From the NCBI GenBank assembly GCA_034440615.1, contig JAOTOM010001642.1, positions 1-64,000 on the forward strand: 64,000 nt of DNA, in the 5' to 3' direction. A program made the position numbers and the translations under genes. This stretch comes from Ashinkailepas kermadecensis. Lineage: Eukaryota; Arthropoda; Thecostraca; Neolepadidae. Positions 23,690-35,640 of this stretch are shown here, in pieces; positions within the stretch are counted from its first letter, which is position 1; every line of letters begins with the position of its first letter. The notes under the pieces were generated by a model. It saw only the letters and a list, made by a program, of their open reading frames with translations, had not been told where the DNA came from and did not search any database.

Positions 23690-24326
23690 CACTAGCGGAT
23701 CCAGGGAGGGGCCATTCCGGCCATGCTCCCCCCCCGAAGCGCTTAAAAGGGGGGGGCATAGTGTCTTTTGGCCCCCCACCCGAAACCAACAGAAGTAAAC
23801 TAAATTAAAATGCAGTAACCTTTGCCGAGGTTAAAAAATAGCGTCTGAATGAAAGAATCTGCAATTTTAAAGGATTAAAAAAAATATTGTTTGGAAGCCA
23901 ATATGGTAGCAGAGTAGATTCTGACACACATCAAGGGTTCCATGCTGCTCAAGTTCTGCTTACAGCAAGAGTTGACAAAATCGGATCCACCAGTATGTAC
24001 ACGTGCACGAACGTTGACGTGATACATGACGTTGAATGTGAACGTTTTGGTAAACAAGAACAAAAATCCGGTAACTGTGGCCCCTACACCAGAAATTATG
24101 TTGTCATTAATTATTATTTTAAGAAATGGGCCCCTGGCCAAAGAGTGGTCGAAATTCGGTGCTCTTAACAAAAAATAATGGGAGAATGGGCACCCTCCAA
24201 ATCCGTTCGACCCCTCCCCTGATGCAATTCCTAGGTACGCCACTGGGGGAGGGGGAAGGGAGGGGCTGACGCCGAAAACCGAAAGTTGCCCCCCCCAAAA
24301 AAAACGGTGGGCTAGATCCGCCAGTG
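23690..24326. mobile_element. 637-bp element with CACT-type inverted ends inside pol
   Basis: Left end CACTAGCGGATCCAG; right end is the complement of CACTGGCGGATCTAG (two mismatches). Interior has poly-G/poly-C patches and no transposase. There is no matching target duplication, and the pol sequences on either side are not adjacent in copy 2 (about 0.85 kb missing). It probably marks recombination between two elements rather than one clean insertion. CACTA-like by its ends, superfamily uncertain. Confidence 0.8.
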
Positions 24327-24993
24327 CGTGGGAGCCATCCTGGCCGCTGCGGCGAACGTTATTAGGCCGGTGACACTGGCACGTATTCGTGACGCAGTAC
24401 CAAAGGATCCCAAGATGCGACAATTGGTCGACAGGATCACCAAGGGATTCCACGAAACCAAAGAACTGTTGGAACTGGAGCTGAGGGAGTTCTTCCGCTT
24501 CAGAACCGGCCTGTCCGTGCATGATGGACTTCCTATCTTCGAGGGTAGGATTCTGGTACCACAGGTCCTGCGAGGTGAAGTGCTGGACGCTCTCCGCTCT
24601 GCCCACCAAGGCACAGATGGCATGCATGCAAGAGCCTGGTCCAGTGTCTGGTGGCCTGGCATCACGGGTGCCATCCAACAGAAGCGGGCCGGCTGCACCA
24701 CCTGCAATCAAGTGGCGCCCTCTCATCCAGCAGCACCACCGACTGGAACACCTGCGCCTGCGTATCCCTTTCAGCAGATCTGTGCAGATTACTTCAGGTT
24801 GAACGGATCCAGCTACTTGGTTGTTGTTGATCGGTATAGCGGATGGCTATCTATCTTCCACTGTGGCGTCAGTGGCGCGACGTCCAGGGTCCTCGTCAAA
24901 CATCTCCGTTCCCTGTTCCACACCTTCGGAGTTCCCGACGAGCTGTCGTCGGACAGCAGACCCCAATTTGCGGCGTTCGAGACTACGCAGTTC

Positions 24994-25197
24994 CTGAAGG
25001 ATTACGGTGGCCATCATCGGATCACGTCCGTCGTCTTCCCGCACTCCAACCTGCGAGCGGCCTGAAGGATTACGGTGGCCATCATCGGATCACGTCCGTC
25101 GTCTTCCCGCACTCCAACCTGCGAGCGGCCTGAAGGATTACGGTGGCCATCATCGGATCACGTCCGTCGTCTTCCCGCACTCCAACCTGCGAGCGGC
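24994..25197 (+). repeat. 68-bp triplication in integrase
   Basis: Three essentially identical 68-bp copies beginning CTGAAGGATTACGGTGGCCA at 24994, 25062 and 25130. Copy 2 has the segment once, so this is a local duplication in copy 1. Confidence 0.97.
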
Positions 25198-25220
25198 CGT
25201 CGAGACCAGTCTCGGGGCAG

Positions 25221-25487
25221 GTTGAAGGACAGTTGCCTAAAACAGGCAAGCCTCCTGGATGCCTGAGGGATCGGGCTCCTAAAAGTCGTGACGGGTTTCC
25301 CGTACGCTATACGGGACTGTCCAAATTATACGATAGGCCTGTTCTGGTTTTTCTATGGGATTCTGTCTATTTCAATGGGATTTTGTTTTCCTCATGGGGC
25401 AATCCAGGTTTTCCTCCATGGGACATATGGGAACCCATATGTCCTATGGGGAATAAATGCCAATCTCATGCATTTTTCTTTTCACTT
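25221..25487. mobile_element. 267-bp insertion with a 16-bp hairpin
   Basis: Sequence absent from copy 2, bracketed by GGGGCAG (25214-25220 and 25488-25494). It contains a hairpin, CCATGGGACATATGGG (25416-25431), a two-base loop, then its complement with one mismatch (25434-25449). No coding capacity; class unknown. Confidence 0.65.
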
Positions 25488-25880
25488 GGGGCAGCTCGCG
25501 GTCGAATTCGGAAAACGACTCATTCAGGACAATGCAGATGCGAATGGGCGACTAGACAACGAGCAGCTCTGCCGGGCGCTGTTGCAGCACCGCAACACAC
25601 CTGACCATGATCTGGGGCTATCACCAGCTCAGATCATCTTCGGAAGGCAAATCAGAGACCTCCTTCCGGTCACTTGTGACAAATTCACCCCACGAGAAAA
25701 ATGGCGAACTACCGCAACTGAGCGAGAATTGGCACTAAGGGTCCGTCTTGTTAAAGCCGCCGAGCGATGGTCAGAACACACTAAAATCCTTCCTCGTCCA
25801 GCCATTGGGGACATAGTTCAGGTCCAAAACCAGGAGGGTAACCGGCCAAATCGATGGGATAAGACCGGCGTCATTATCTA

Positions 25881-26588
25881 GACCTTACACCATGATCAGT
25901 ATCGAGTGAAAATGCATGGATCCAGCCGCGCAACTCTTAGAAACAGGCGCTTCCTCTTTCGGATCCAGCCCTTCCTAGCTGACGACCCCTCATCTTAGTC
26001 ATGGTCGCCGCCACTACTACCGACATCCATTCCTGACACTCCAGCGCCGGGAGTCAACACTCCCGCCACACCGACGTCACTACGGACACTCCCGCTGCCG
26101 CCTTCCGTCCAACGTGCACACGTGCCGGCGCAACCGGTGCAGAAGCCGTCGGCGGCCTCCCCAGCGGAATCTCAGTTGGTGCCGGTCCCGTCAGCGACGC
26201 CTCCAGCGATGCCTGCCACTCCATCACCCCGGTCGCCCCACCAGTGGTCCAGCCAGCCGCGCGCGCACGGGATGGACCCGTACGGTTTCGGAGAGCCCCG
26301 AGGCGGCTCAGTCCCTCCATGAGTGGGAAGTCTCATGGTTACGCGGACCGTTGAGGCCGAGTAGTGGCGCGTGCGAAAGTCTCCAGTGGGGTAGTTTCGA
26401 ACTTATTTTTGTTTGTTTGTGTGCCAAGTCGAGCCGACGCTGTAACGAACCTACACTTGGCTGGTGTCTGCCGTCATACTTTACCGTACCGCGGTCTGAT
26501 CGTGTGTTTTTGCGCTCCCCGTGTCCATCGAAGTGCCGCCGCTGCGGCGGTGTCCGCTGATGTGTCGGCCGGCCTCGATGAGGGGGCA
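25881..26588 (+). other. Gypsy copy 1 C-terminal region, 3' non-coding and purine tract
   Basis: Continues similarity to copy 2: YRVKMHGSSRATLRNRRFL after the stop, then a Pro/Ala-rich stretch to about 26322, then non-coding sequence. The purine tract GATGAGGGGGCA (about 26577-26588) precedes the 3' LTR. Confidence 0.75.
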
Positions 26589-26697
26589 TCATTGGTAATG
26601 CACTGTTTATTGCACTGGTCTCTTTTGCTTCAGGTAGAGAGTTAGTACATTGATAGCAAGTGACTGAAGTCTATTAAACTCTTCTGGAAACACATCT
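26589..26697 (+). repeat. 3' LTR of Gypsy copy 1
   Basis: TCATTGGTAATGCACTG to CTTCTGGAAACACATCT, matching the other LTRs through the diagnostic TCAGGTAGAGAGTTA and GACTGAAGTCTATTAAACTC. The exact end is uncertain because the last bases diverge and no target duplication is visible. Confidence 0.85.
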
Positions 26698-28337
26698 TAA
26701 CTCCCCTACTCAACAAATTTGCAAACGAAGGCGCCTCTGCATGAGGGACTTTGTGCTCCTCATGGGAATTCCTTTATCCGCTCCTGATAATGGTGCTATA
26801 TCTCGTACTGCAACGTGCCTGGGCCAAACAAACATCATCTTCTGATGCTTTTCCTTAATATAAGTTACCGGTGCGTTGCCCGTAATCCGCTGCATATTGA
26901 TTTGCGGACGAAAAACCTTGGAAGAAGTGAATTTAAAAGTGTGCCAGACCATAATGGACATTAGAGCCGCCTTTGAAGCGAGTGGGTTTTGTAAGCAAGC
27001 CTAAGGCAAGTGTGCATTCCGTCGCGCTTGCGTTGATCCACTGTAGTGTCAGTGATGTCAACTACATGCAAAACGGCAACAGTCTTCGTCCTCCTACGAT
27101 CAGACTATTGTACCAAATGACTTCACACTGGACTGCGCATAAAACGTCACTTGACCTATATGTATCCCGTTGATTAGCGCTAACAGACTTGCACATCCTG
27201 TTGCATATAACAATGTGTGCCAAGATGTCAATATCCTACGAATTCAGACACGGTTGCGAAGCTTTTTTACGTTTCGGTTCAAGGTAATTAAACTTCGGTT
27301 CAAGGTTCAAGGTATTTGAACTCCGTGCACCCGCATTCATCGACGTGGATGGATGCCTGGAAATCAATTATCCCAAACAAAAATATCAGGGTCACCCAAT
27401 CATATGTATGACATTCATATTTTAGTGACGAGCCTTCCCTTGAGCATTACTAGTATTGACGTCATGAAATCATTGACGTAAGAAAAGTTGTCGATTCAAC
27501 GAAAAGGAAACTGAACATTTGTCACAGGTCGCTGCCTTGCCTTCTTGATCCCTGGTGCTCCCTGGTGCAGTGCGGGGGGCAGTCAAGTTGTTCCAGGCCT
27601 GTGACGTGTCCAAGGCGATACTCGGCAGCACCTTGCGTGCATGTCAAGCCAAAACGGCCAATATTTGCCACGGCTTTACGCACGCAATTTTCATTATATG
27701 TAGGCAAATTTGACATCATGCGAATGCCTGAAGAATTCTACATATAAATCCGGATCGTTTTTACTTGCATCGCCTCGAAAAAGAATGTTACCTTGCCGGT
27801 AAACGAGGACACTACACAAAACCGGCCGGCCGACTCCCGGAGGGCGGGGCCTAGAGTCGTTGCCATGACGACCAGCCAATATTTTCCCTGGCCCTCAAGT
27901 CGTGCGCCGAGCCTCGACAGAAAAGGAACCTGCTGTTAAATGAAATTGCCAGGAATCTGCTAGATTTGGAATATTCTACTATATAATTATATAATCTGCC
28001 AGATGTCCACCACATTCTAGTAGAATATCGCATATTCTAGCTGTGACGTCACCAATGCACAGTATATACTAGATCTGAGAATATATTAAACTTGGGTGTA
28101 CCCGTTCTTTAATATACTCTGGTGCAGTGTGCCTTGGTGCAGTGTTAGGTTTCGTGGTTGTAAGCGAATGCTCTGTGTGCATATTTCATTGTATTTGATC
28201 ACGATTTATTCTAACCTAAAGATATGCCCGGCAAAGGATTCTACGCATTTTGTGCTGCCAATGCAGCATCTCTGACTAACAGTTCCTCATTGCGTGTAAA
28301 GAAAATATACGACCTTCAATATACCAGGAGGTGCTGA
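26698..28337. other. Intergenic, no feature recognised
   Basis: AT-leaning sequence with a short GGTTCAAGGT duplication near 27277-27316. No gene recognised. Confidence 0.4.
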
Positions 28338-28410
28338 GGACATCAAAAGTAACATTAAGGATTATACTTTATTACTCAACGTTTCGGCCAGGGGCCATCG
28401 TCAGGAGTGA
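28338..28410 (-). ncRNA. Second hammerhead-like / Penelope terminal-repeat fragment
   Basis: On the minus strand CTGACGA, T, GGCC, CCT, GGCC, GAAAC, GTTGAGTAATAAA: again the hammerhead core order with one extra base before stem II. No polymerase is nearby. Likely a solo fragment of a different Penelope-like element. Confidence 0.4.
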
Positions 28411-29539
28411 TATAAAAATGTGAAGCTTAACACTTGAAAAAAAGCACCCGGGAAAAAAATAGTGCAGAAAAGCCTCCTCAGTGGTGCAGACACTTAAAGA
28501 AACTCCAAACCAGAAACAAACTATGTCAAGATAGAATCCTCTGAGGAAGCCCGAGCCGATGGTCCATATACATATCGATACTGTTCATTGGGTAGATTGA
28601 GATTTAATGGAAGTTAAATTTCATTCAAGGTCATACTTTCCATGGAAAGGATGGCTTACATCAAAATAAGCTCTGCAACCCTTACTTCTGGGGAGCCTGA
28701 TAGCCTATGTAGGCCCTAGTTCTATTGTTCAGGGTACATCATGATTGTGCCTATGATAAGATGAACTATAACGCTGGCCGTAACGATCGCACGATGGGTC
28801 CGTACTACCGAGCATAACGACAGCACGCACTGTGTACCAGGGTACGTAGCGAGCGTATGTATGAACAGCCTCTACCTACCGTTCAGCAGTGGAACGTGCA
28901 TACTTTCTGTACGTGCCGGCTGGGGTTGAGTGGAGGCCGATTGTGACCTCATTTCAGGGGTTTCAATTTTTAAATAACATTGGGGGGCCAAAGTGCCAAC
29001 ATACTAGACACCCCCCCCCCACAAACCAAAAACTCATTGGATTTTGTGCACTATATTTTCAGATCTCAGAAATTCTGAATTTGTATTCGACAATGTGTAT
29101 GTTTATGTTTATTCAGCATCCTCACCAACGGGGGAAAATTGTCCAATAACTTGTGAAGTCAAGTCATTAAAAGAGCATGTACAGTAGATGTCAACATAAC
29201 AACTCTCAGTAAAAGCATGCGACTGCAGTGTCATATAGTGGGCTCGGATCTATCGTCACTGCCACTGTCACCGTCACCGTTACCCTCCTCCTCACTCCAC
29301 ACACCAATAAACACACACAGGCTTAAATAAAAATACTTCAGTGATCAGATACAGGCTAAAACACACCAGCCTTGATGGAGCATCAGAGCACAGCAGACCT
29401 GAACTGTGATGATGGGTGAAAGTATTTCCTTGGTGCCTAACATTATGGAGGGAAATTTTTTCCCTTTGGTATGCCACTGTGGCTGCTCAGTGTTTTTTTT
29501 TTTCACGCAGGTTGCACGATCAAGAGTAGAAAGGCCCTT
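28411..29539. other. Intergenic, no feature recognised
   Basis: Contains a poly-C/poly-G remnant near 28983-29022 of the kind seen in the non-autonomous elements at 20.5 and 35.5 kb. No gene recognised. Confidence 0.4.
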
Positions 29540-30480
29540 CAGATAATGTTATTTGGGGTCCCATTCTGAATTTTCTGGTGCTCTGGTCAATTTGATGGAG
29601 TCTCCTTGTGGTTTTTGTGAAGTCTATTTTTGTAAGCCACCTGCAGGATATTTTTTGACCCCGGTATGATTCTTCAGGCTCTCAGTGTGTGTTTTTTCTG
29701 TGCTTCAACAGGTTTATTTTCTGGCATCTGACAACTTCTTATTTGGTGGATCCTTGACACAATTCTTGTGTCTGCAGGGTGACATTCCAGGTATATATTG
29801 GTTCTTGGGAAGCCAGCTGCAACTTGTGGGGCTCCGGTGTGACGTTTTGGCCCCAGTGCGATTTTCAAGAGAAGCAGGGTTAATTTTTTTTGTCTAAGTG
29901 TGATTTTTTTGTGGCCCCATGGTCACTTGTTGGGATCCCTTGCGGTGGCTATGACACGTTTCTGGGGGCCCAACAAGTTTTGTGGGCTTTTGGAGCCATT
30001 GTTGAGATCCCAGATTGATTTTCCATGTCCGGACTGTTTTTCATTTCCCCGGTTTCATTCCTTGGGTGATCTCAACAAGACCTTTAGAGCCCCGGTGGGA
30101 CCCATCATGCCTCTGGCGTGATTTTCATGGGCCTGGGTGATAATTCTTAGTACCCCCAGTCTCAGCGTGATTTTCAGGAGGCCCGGCCCAACCGTTTGTG
30201 GCCCCCGTCGTGATTTTCTTGAACTCCAGCACAACTTTTTTGCAGCCCCAGCATGATTTTCAGGGGCCCAGGTGCAAACTTTTGAGGCCCCAGCATCATT
30301 ATCAGGGGCCCATGCACTACCATTCGGGGCCACCAAATGTGATTTTTCTGAGCCCCAGTGAGATTCTTGGTGGACCGAGTGGGATTTTTAGGGAGCATGA
30401 CACATTTTTTTTCCTGAGCTTGGCAGATTCTTGGGGGCCCCCCAACCTGTCAGGAGGGGGGGGGGAGGAAACTGTCCACA
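29540..30480 (+). repeat. Highly degenerate tandem repeat (GGGCCCAGTGTGATTTTTnn type)
   Basis: Recurring blocks of GCCCC(A/G)GTGTGATTTTC with variable spacing of about 28-35 bases over nearly 1 kb; copies are strongly diverged, indicating an old array. Short frames over it are not coding. Confidence 0.7.
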
Positions 30481-31023
30481 ATGCCCCCCTCCCCATTTGG
30501 TATGTCACTGTGCCATGCAATGATGCCACATAAGAATCCAGGAATAGTTAATCTGCTTCATCACTCACATGTGATTTCAACTCCCCAGTTATCCAGACAG
30601 CTTGTGGAAAGTCAAACATCTGCTACATGGATCAGCAAGGATGGATTATAAGGCAACAGGGATACCATGGAATTCAGATCACAGTAGTTATGCTGCAATA
30701 CATGCCTTCTTCCACAGACTGCTTTGGAGATGGATGTGCTCCTGAAGTTTGGTCAGGGTTGGAGTTGGAGGCAGATGGAGCAACACTGTGAAGGACATAA
30801 CATATGGTTCAAGAGACTTCTGTTTACATTGACAATACAGGGGATGAAGTAACATTTTCATTCATTGACTTCTATGGTGTCCTGAGTAAGTAGGACAATC
30901 AAGATGGGTTTCTGTTACATGCATTGTGGAAGCAATGTTATGATGTAGCTTGTATACCCCAGTGGGAATGGTATGGATTCACTCATAAGTGAATTTGCAA
31001 ACATACTGATATATCAGTTAACA
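30481..31023. other. Intergenic, no feature recognised
   Basis: No repeat or coding signal recognised. Confidence 0.4.
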
Positions 31024-31036
31024 ACAATGCAGGGAG

Positions 31037-31084
31037 CTATATGATAACGTGGTCAATGTACCCTAAAGCCCAAATAACTAAGTA
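31037..31084 (+). mobile_element. 48-bp hairpin-tail retroposon, copy 3
   Basis: TGATAACGTGGTCAATGTAC then CCTAAAGCCCAAATAACTAAGT; flanked by AACAATGCAGGGA at 31024-31036 and 31085-31097 (13-bp perfect duplication). The body is more diverged than in other copies. Confidence 0.82.
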
Positions 31085-31689
31085 ACAATGCAGGGAATCT
31101 GCTGCATAACATTTTGCCCATAAGTTAGCCATGATATAATGCATCATACTTCCCATGCTATTTAGAATAGTGAGCTATATTTTGTGTACATTAAAAATGT
31201 TAATTAAGCGTTACACACATCAGTTCCTTACAAGTGTCAGCAATACATTTCCTTCATGCACTTAAAACATGATTTAAGAAAGCACTGTCATCGATTTTAA
31301 ACTTGCAAAAAGAGTGGGCCACCTGGTGTTTTGTATGCTATTTGAGTTAATTTGCTGTCTTGTTAGTGAACTGACCACTTATTGAGATATAAGTACTTTA
31401 ACTTTGCCTGCTTCTATCATGAAAATTTGTCATGTTCCAATACATCAGAAATCATCAGAATAACTTCTTGTCCACAAACTGGTGTATGAATTTCTATGAA
31501 TTTATCATATTTATTAACAAAAATGATGTAGATCTAATCTGCAAATTTATAACTCAGAACATGTTATCAGCACAGGATTCCATTCTTGAAAATATAGTAC
31601 TTTCAACATGTTATTGTTCTTTGTGAAGCAATGAGTGCAATGCTCTCATGCAGCATGCAGATGGAGGTTCATCAGGTGCACCAGGTAGC

Positions 31690-33520
31690 ACAAAAAGAGG
31701 TATTATTGCAGTGTAAGGTAACCACAAGACAGGTTTTACACCCATTTTACCTCCACGAATCATTCAAAGGTGCTAGGTTTGGCCTGGTTGTGTTAGGCTA
31801 GGCTTTTGTTGTAAGTTAGCAAATCAAAAAAAAAAAATCTTCAAAAACGGTTCAAGCTAGATTAGGTTAGGTCAGACTTTTTAAGTTGGAAATGTTTGGG
31901 AATAAAAAAAATTGTTCGGAAATTGGGCATTAAAAAAAAACATTTCTTGCATGGAAGGCTAGGTTAGGTTAGGTTACATTACATCTTTTTTAATCTGAAC
32001 ATTATTTTTGATCCTATATTACTCGAATCCAAGCCCCCTTTTGGGTGTTATTTTGCCTCACAATTGAAAAGTGTGAATCTGCAGAGGAAATGAGTGGTTA
32101 CATCATGTTCAGCACAGCATTAAAAAATAAATTCACAGAAGTCAGAGAGTACCATGAGCTGAATAATTACCAAAAAAGCCAGGTATTATCGCAGTTTAAG
32201 GTAACCGCAAGGCAAGTTTTACACACATTTTACCTCCATGAATCATACAAAGGGGTTAGGTTGGTCAGGTTAGGTTAGGCTTTTGTTGTAAGATAGAAAA
32301 AAATCATTTGTTGGGAAATAATGTTTTTTAATGATTTTTCTACAAACAAACAGTTCAGGCTAGCTTAGGTTAGGTTTTTTAAGTTGAAAATATTTGAGAA
32401 AAAAGCCTCTAAAATTTCAATTAAAAACAATTCATTTCTTGTATGGGACTATGTTAGGTAAGGTTATCTTACATCTGGAACATTTTTTGTATGCTATCTT
32501 TCCTAACTGCACACCATTTTTTTGGGTGTTATTTTTACTCCCAATTGAAAAGCATGCATTTGCGCAGGAAAGGACACTAAATTTGTGCTTTTAGGTGTTT
32601 TATTAATATTTTTTAATTTAAATTTCCAATGCAATGTTTATGAATGTCACTAAGCAGATGGCACCACTTATATCTGTGCAATTGCTTACTTTCCAGGTTG
32701 TGAGCAAAATAACATTACAAAATGGGCTGTGAGTTAGGTAACATAGCAATTAAAAGAAATACATTAAAAATGCAACATAACTTAGCCTAACCTAGCCTAT
32801 CCTGACTTTGGAGAAAACAATTATAAAAAGAAAACTGGAAAAATATCAAGCAATTTATCTTCCTGAAATTTTACAAATGAAAAAACCTAACCGAACCTAA
32901 CCTAACCATAATTATTGTGCTTTAAGGTGGTAACAAGACAAGTTCTTACACATTTGCCTCCATAAAGCAAACAAATGGGCTAGGTTTGGTTATGTTAGAT
33001 TAGTTTAGGTGTTTTAAGTTGGAGATTTTTTCCAAAAATTGTTCCAAAATTTAACAGAAATGGAGCTTTTCTCTTAAAAAGCAGCTTATGTTACATTAGG
33101 TTAGGTTCGGTTACATTTTTATTTAAAAAAAATATATTGCTTGAAATTTTAAAACTTGATGTGTTGGTTTTGTTTTTCTCCAAAAGGAGGTTAGGTTAGG
33201 TTACATGTTGCATTTCTTTTTATTAAACAAAATTTGTTTTTCCCTGTCACCCAATTCAAAGTTTTTTTGGTATTATTTTGCTCAAAATCTGAAATGTAGG
33301 CATTTGTATCGAAAATGAGTGCTCCCATCATCTGAGTTACATTCATAAACATTGCATTGAAATGATACATTCCACGAATTCATACAACACCTTAAAACAC
33401 AAATTTACAAAAATGAGTGGTCACATCATGTTCATCACATTTCTAAACATTGCATTAAACAAATTCAAGAAATCAGAAATTACCTTAAGCTGTAAATTTA
33501 CCAAAAAGTGTGCCAACCCC
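31690..33520. repeat. Dispersed AT-rich repeat family with (TTAGG)n tracts
   Basis: The block AAGGTAACCACAAGACAGGT, then TTTTACCTCCA.GAATCAT.CAAA recurs at about 31715, 32200 and 32935, with a further copy near 37535; another block (ATGAGTGGTTACATCATGTT) recurs at about 32090 and 33410. Each is followed by short (TTAGG)n tracts such as GGTTAGGTTAGGTT (31963, 33186) or the opposite strand (CCTAACCTAACC, 32895). No coding capacity found. Confidence 0.75.
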
Positions 33521-34385
33521 TGGACGGAAATGCAACACTAGGTGCCCCAATCTTGGGCAGAAAAAGCACTAAGAGCAGTGGAATGAAAATATTAATGAAA
33601 GTAAACTAAAAACAGCTCTTCTTGAAGACAAACATGGTAGTTATGTGGTATTAACATAGAGACCCTGAGCACAAATCAGAAAAAGGCATGGACTGGACTT
33701 GTTCAAACTTACCTGCCAACTTCTACAACTACTGTTCCTGTGGGAATTAAATATCAGCAAGCTATTTATTCACTATTCAAAATCACACCAATCTGCAGAT
33801 ACATCAGAAGGTGCGAAGTACACAAAAACGAATCAGTACGACGTCACATGAGATCGGCCTTCGGATTAAATACTGCGCAATTGCACCACAAATGTCTCAC
33901 CTCCATCACATTTGTCGGCCGCAAGCGCAAATTTAGACATCAGGTGCTGGGACTCCTGTAACTAGAATTTTTTTTATTTGGATGCAACTATTTTGGATGT
34001 TCTGAGGAACGCCCATCACGATTTGTGGCATTTCATGCGCGTTAGTGTCTATCAAGTATCTCCAGACACATTTGGTGATGGGCTTTGACCTTGTATAACT
34101 TACAAGCTGGTGGTTGTCACTGCAGCCGCCATATTATTTCATATTTCTGAGCTGTGACGTCACGAGTGCGATTGCCAGGCTACGCCGAATTTCTCCACCG
34201 AGTTTGGAATATGCCCGATTTCTGCTCGGGTGCGTCAGTAAAGAAGCCTTGGTAAAGCGATGATAAACTATGTACCGCGTTGCCAAGGATTAAGGTTGCA
34301 GTTAGCGTGTTCAATATGTGTGATGGCATACAGTAATGTTCCTACCTAATTTAAAAATGCAAAATAGTGCGGTTGAAAGAGAAAG
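33521..34385. other. Intergenic, no feature recognised
   Basis: Several short frames (for example 33740-33961) but no recognisable family. Confidence 0.4.
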
Positions 34386-34462
34386 GTTCTTGGAGAGATT
34401 CGAACTCGCCAACTCTGGATCTGAAGTTTGAGTTCACACCTCTGCGCTACACAGCTGGGCGT
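34386..34462 (-). tRNA. tRNA-like sequence (pseudogene or SINE head)
   Basis: On the minus strand an A-box-like TGTAGCGCAGAGGTG and a B box GAGTTCGAATCTC lie at tRNA-like spacing. The acceptor stem does not pair convincingly and the T stem has a mismatch, so a working tRNA is unlikely. Confidence 0.5.
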
Positions 34463-35509
34463 AACTGCCCCTGAAGTTTGGGATGCGGGTTGGGCAGTGT
34501 GCAAGAAAACTTTGACGCTATACACCGCGATAGTTTCGATTGCTAGAGCAAAAGTGGTAGATGGATTGGTGAAAGAAAGCGAAGCGATCCCTCTTTCGGT
34601 GCCAGAATCATGCGAAATGGCACAATATAATCCGATATATGGTTTTTCTGAAATCGCAGCAGCTCCCTGTACTGGATAGGAATCGGGCTACATCGAACTG
34701 GTGACGTCACGATCAATCAGTCCGAAGCGTTCAAATCATCTAGTGACTGTACCTGATTATATGGCCTTGCTACAAGGTTCGTTTAGAAAGTCTTGTAAAG
34801 CTACGGCTTAGTACCTACCTATTGCTTTCTTCAAGAATAGCAATTATAATACAGTGTGCATGCAGCTTCTTGCTGACCTTTTTTCTTTCATGGTATCATA
34901 AGCTGGCAGATGTTTGGCTCACTTTTGGCTCTTGGTGCAGGTCGAGACTGGGGTGCTGCATATCAATATTGAATATATGCACATTGTCATTGGGATATAG
35001 GTGGGTACTTAGGTAAATATCAAGCTTATAGTATGATGGGTTCACTGCTGAAGATATATATAGTTTGTATATCCACAATCTCAATGCAAACTGATTGTTG
35101 TTGACTGGACTGGATTGTGTGCAAGTTTGACAATGACTGGAAATTGAGTGGAATTAATCCAGTTCAAGCTCCATATGCAGGTGCTTTTGCCATTGGTCAT
35201 GTGTGCAGGCATCATTATGACAATGCAATTCTTGTCTAGTGACTTTGCAGATTTTACAAACAATCTGGTTTAAAATGCATCAGCAGCAGCTAATCTCAAC
35301 ATTTTATGATGTAAGTCGTGCTTGCAATGTAGAAGGAAATCCAACTCCTTTGTTTTTTTCCACAAAATTGTCAATTTTGCAACAAAAGGTGGAGAGTCAA
35401 TCCACTATCCAATCCAAATCTGTTTCTTTTCAGTACAAAATGTGCTGGTTGGCATCAACTAAGTTTTGTAAGTAGCATGGTGGTTTTCATTTTTTTCCTT
35501 TAACTTTCT
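34463..35509. other. Intergenic, no feature recognised
   Basis: No gene or repeat recognised. Confidence 0.4.
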
Positions 35510-35640
35510 TCTCAGCATAAAAATAGCATAGGTTATTGGGGGGCCCAAATCAACATTGAGGGGGGCCAAGATCAACATTGGTGGGGCCATGGCCCCCACA
35601 AAAGGATACAAATCGATGCCCCCGCCTCATTTGACCCTGA
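35510..35640. mobile_element. Non-autonomous element fragment with poly-G ends
   Basis: GGGGGGCCCAAATCAACATT, ATCAACATTGGTGGGGCCAT, and GATGCCCCCGCC resemble 20500-20690 (CAACATTGATGGGGCAC, GCAGCGCCCCTGCC), so both belong to one family. A related end, CAGGGGCGGATAC, occurs near 36074. Confidence 0.5.

Larger units (their letters stand above)
24327..25880 (+). pseudogene. Gypsy copy 1 integrase, broken
   Basis: Integrase with HHCC zinc domain (SAHQGTDGMHARAW...CTTCN, about 24597-24710) and the rve core: first catalytic Asp in CADYFRLNGSSYL (about 24783), second in SSDSRPQFAAF (about 24950). The core is disrupted by a 68-bp triplication and a 267-bp insertion before it resumes at RLIQDNADANGRLDNEQLC (about 25510) and FGRQIRDLLPVTCD. 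A TAG follows at 25879-25881. Confidence 0.9.
20353..26697 (+). mobile_element. Ty3/Gypsy retrotransposon copy 1, degraded and nested
   Basis: An LTR retrotransposon in plus orientation: 5' LTR 20353-20451 plus 21437-21456 (split by a DNA transposon), tRNA-Ser-type primer site at 21458, gag, protease, RT, integrase, a Pro-rich C-terminal region, purine tract and 3' LTR at 26589-26697. It is closely related to the minus-strand copy at 37.9-43.0 kb. Much of the RT C-terminus and RNase H is missing, replaced by a 637-bp element. It cannot be mobile. Confidence 0.92.

Noticed and set aside
26330..26588. Counting this segment as part of a longer Gypsy LTR
   Set aside because: Neither 5' LTR contains it; a purine tract lies at its right end, so it is 3' internal sequence and the LTR is short.
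34386..34462. Functional tRNA gene
   Set aside because: Internal boxes are present but the acceptor stem does not pair and the T stem has a mismatch.
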